A stretch of DNA of 64,000 nt from Alphaproteobacteria bacterium. GTDB lineage: Bacteria; Myxococcota_A; UBA796; GCA-2862545. The translations under genes were made by a program, and so were the position numbers. The notes beneath the pieces were generated by a model that had not been told where the DNA came from, ran no database searches, and saw only the letters and a list, made by a program, of their open reading frames with translations. This document shows, piece by piece, positions 62,571 to 64,000 of this stretch. The DNA is taken from the NCBI GenBank assembly GCA_020632915.1, contig JACKEP010000005.1, positions 248,001-312,000 of the forward strand, given 5' to 3'. Each line of letters starts with the position of its first letter. Positions within the stretch are counted from its first letter, which is position 1.

Positions 62571-64000
62571 TCAGGGCACGCACACCGGCAGCTCGTCGAC
62601 CGGCGGTCCGTCGGTGACGTCGCAGTCGAGGTCGGCCGACGTGGCGTCCTCGGTGCGGCCGGGACGCACGCTGCCGTCGTGCTCGTCGCAGTCGCGCGGC
62701 GCCGTGCCGGCCCCGGCGCACCACGTCCCGGCCAGGTCGTGGTCGGGGTCCTGGCACACGCCGCAGCCGGCACCGCAGCACCACAGGGTGAGCTGGTCGA
62801 CGCGCACCGTGCCGCCGCCGGTGCCGTAGCTGTCGACCTCGATGACGGGGGACACGCGCGCGTACCGCGACACGAAGTCGTGGTCGATGACGGGGAACGC
62901 GGGCGACGCGAGCGACGGGGTGCCGAGCGGCCACAGCAGCGGGACCGTGCGGTCGCTGTCGGCCAAGGGCGGCGCCATCACGCGGTCGACGCAGTCGGTG
63001 ACGCCGGGCGCGCAGCCACACGTGAGCGCGTCGTCGTGGTCGCGGACGTCGACGCCGACGCTCGCGAGCAGGTCGCCGTCGACGGTGACCTGGGCGGTGA
63101 CCCACACGTCGGCCGACGCGGGGATCACGAGCTCGGGACCGGCGTAGGCGTGGCGCGCGGCCACGCTGGGGCCGCCCGCGACGGCGGCCTGCACGGCGGC
63201 GTCCTGGGCGTCCTCGACGAAGCCGATGCCGCCGTCGCGCGGCTGCCAGCCGGCCAACGACGGGGTGGGGCTGCCGCAGACGTCGCAGTCGGGGTGGTGC
63301 TCGGCGCGGTCGACCGCGTCGCACAGCGCCACCTCGGCGGTGTGGTCGTAGGTGCGCCAGCCCTGGGGGTCGACGGACAGGAAGCCCGTGGGCAGCGGGA
63401 TCGCGCGGCAGCTCGTGGTGGTCTCGGGCCGGCCGCCGGTGAGGCGCCCCACCGCGGGATGGGTGGGCCGGGAGACGTCGACGTAGGCCTCCACCGTGCC
63501 GAGGTCGTTGCTGGCCCGGAGCAGGACGCGGGTGCCGTCGGTGACGGTCAGGCCCATCGTGCCGTCGGCGGGCAGCCCGTCACGGGGCAGGTAGGGCAGC
63601 GACACGTCCGTGGCGTCGGTCACCGACCACGCCACCTGCACGGGGCCGGGCGCGTAGGCGTCGATCGGTCCCGGACCCACGGCATCCGGACCGACGCCGT
63701 AGGGCTCCGACAGCCAGGAGGCGTCGGTGCTGGCGCACGTGGCGGGCAGCGCGGCCCCACGCGGCTGGTCGGCGACCTCGGGGCGATCCAGCAGGCCGGG
63801 ACCGCGCCAGGCCCGCACGGTGAGCGCGTCGATGCGGGGGCATCCCGGGTCGAGCAGGCCGTCGCAGTCGTCGTCGACGCCGTTGCACAGGATCTCGTCG
63901 GTGCCGAACGTGGTGCCGTCGTCGGCGCACAGGTCGCCCTCGCACGCGGCGAGGCCGTCACCGTCGGGGTCGTCCTCGTCGAGCGGGACCAGGCCGTCGC
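62571..64000 (-). CDS. MopE-like metal-binding secreted protein (partial, 5' end outside window)
   Basis: The frame is open from the window edge down to 62571, giving 476 aa of the C-terminal part. Near the edge it encodes DEDDPDGDGLAACEGDLCAD and CNGVDDDCDGLLDPGC, the Cys/Asp signature of MopE-type putative metal-binding motifs. A beta-rich central region (VQVAWSVTDATDVSLPYLPR, TMGLTVTDGTRVLLRASNDL) follows. It ends with another acidic Cys motif (RDCDEHDGSVRPG, SADLDCDVTDG) resembling those in the giant protein at 26841. It is probably exported and calcium- or copper-binding. An internal GTG at 63818 is not the true start because coding continues upstream of it. Confidence 0.8.
   Translation of the reverse strand, partial: DGLVPLDEDDPDGDGLAACEGDLCADDGTTFGTDEILCNGVDDDCDGLLDPGCPRIDALTVRAWRGPGLLDRPEVADQPRGAALPATCASTDASWLSEPYGVGPDAVGPGPIDAYAPGPVQVAWSVTDATDVSLPYLPRDGLPADGTMGLTVTDGTRVLLRASNDLGTVEAYVDVSRPTHPAVGRLTGGRPETTTSCRAIPLPTGFLSVDPQGWRTYDHTAEVALCDAVDRAEHHPDCDVCGSPTPSLAGWQPRDGGIGFVEDAQDAAVQAAVAGGPSVAARHAYAGPELVIPASADVWVTAQVTVDGDLLASVGVDVRDHDDALTCGCAPGVTDCVDRVMAPPLADSDRTVPLLWPLGTPSLASPAFPVIDHDFVSRYARVSPVIEVDSYGTGGGTVRVDQLTLWCCGAGCGVCQDPDHDLAGTWCAGAGTAPRDCDEHDGSVRPGRTEDATSADLDCDVTDGPPVDELPVCVP

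Overview
The window is very GC-rich with strong G/C preference at third codon positions, and many starts are GTG. Its gene content fits a Gram-negative, outer-membrane-bearing bacterium of the Myxococcota (deltaproteobacterial) type. The markers are a CarH-like B12 regulator, a fused isobutyryl-CoA mutase, very large secreted proteins built from FG-GAP, MopE-like, lamin-tail and DUF4215 modules, a TonB receptor with imelysin, and a CruF-type carotenoid hydratase. The taxon is an inference; I see no rRNA, tRNA, CRISPR array, insertion sequence or phage gene. The window looks like ordinary, if accessory-rich, chromosome. Both edges cut genes.

Layout. 1-2340: end of an SDR-like gene, a CarH/LitR-type regulator, and (minus) a winged-helix-like protein coupled to miaE. 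2510-7477: secreted alpha/beta hydrolase lipoprotein, then a tight four-gene operon with a steroid 5-alpha-reductase homologue, an SDR, a 3-beta-HSD-like epimerase/dehydrogenase and an EthD-like protein. 7496-15528: MscS channel and secreted protein, GST, IcmF, and two different L,D-transpeptidases in tandem. 15640-16831: chain of two tiny membrane proteins and a DUF547 lipoprotein joined by 4-bp overlaps. 16916-21374: Fur-box-like site, imelysin lipoprotein, and one continuous reading frame joining a sterol-desaturase-like membrane protein to a TonB-dependent receptor. 21457-26764: helical-repeat protein, lipA, polytopic membrane protein, secreted protein. 26841-41427: two giant divergent secreted proteins, a 3306-aa propeller/lamin-tail protein and a 1415-aa choice-of-anchor/DUF4215 protein with an unusual His/Asp/Cys module. 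41558-44382: glycosyltransferase and two methyltransferases. 44415-51129: a cassette of TPR/beta-barrel protein, PqqD-like protein, ATP-grasp ligase, fold-III PLP decarboxylase, urea-transporter/M23-peptidase fusion and TPR protein, with two nearly matching sigma-54-like sites. 51177-57693: radical SAM protein (minus), CruF, ACP, condensation-like acyltransferase, FAD oxidoreductase and AMP-ligase. 57742-60698: TRAP transporter with its binding protein convergent to its permeases. 60766-64000: second polytopic membrane protein (paralogue of the one at 24102) and the 3' part of a MopE-like secreted protein.

How parts may work together. The 44415-51129 cassette is the best candidate for an undescribed system: a PqqD-type peptide-binding fold beside a ligase, a decarboxylase and export- or envelope-linked partners, all translationally coupled. 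The CruF/ACP/condensation/FAD/ligase group, with the glycosyltransferase at 41558, could make an acylated carotenoid glycoside, with the CarH-like protein as a possible light/B12 regulator; this is inference. The iron operon at 16916-21374 is coherent from operator to receptor.
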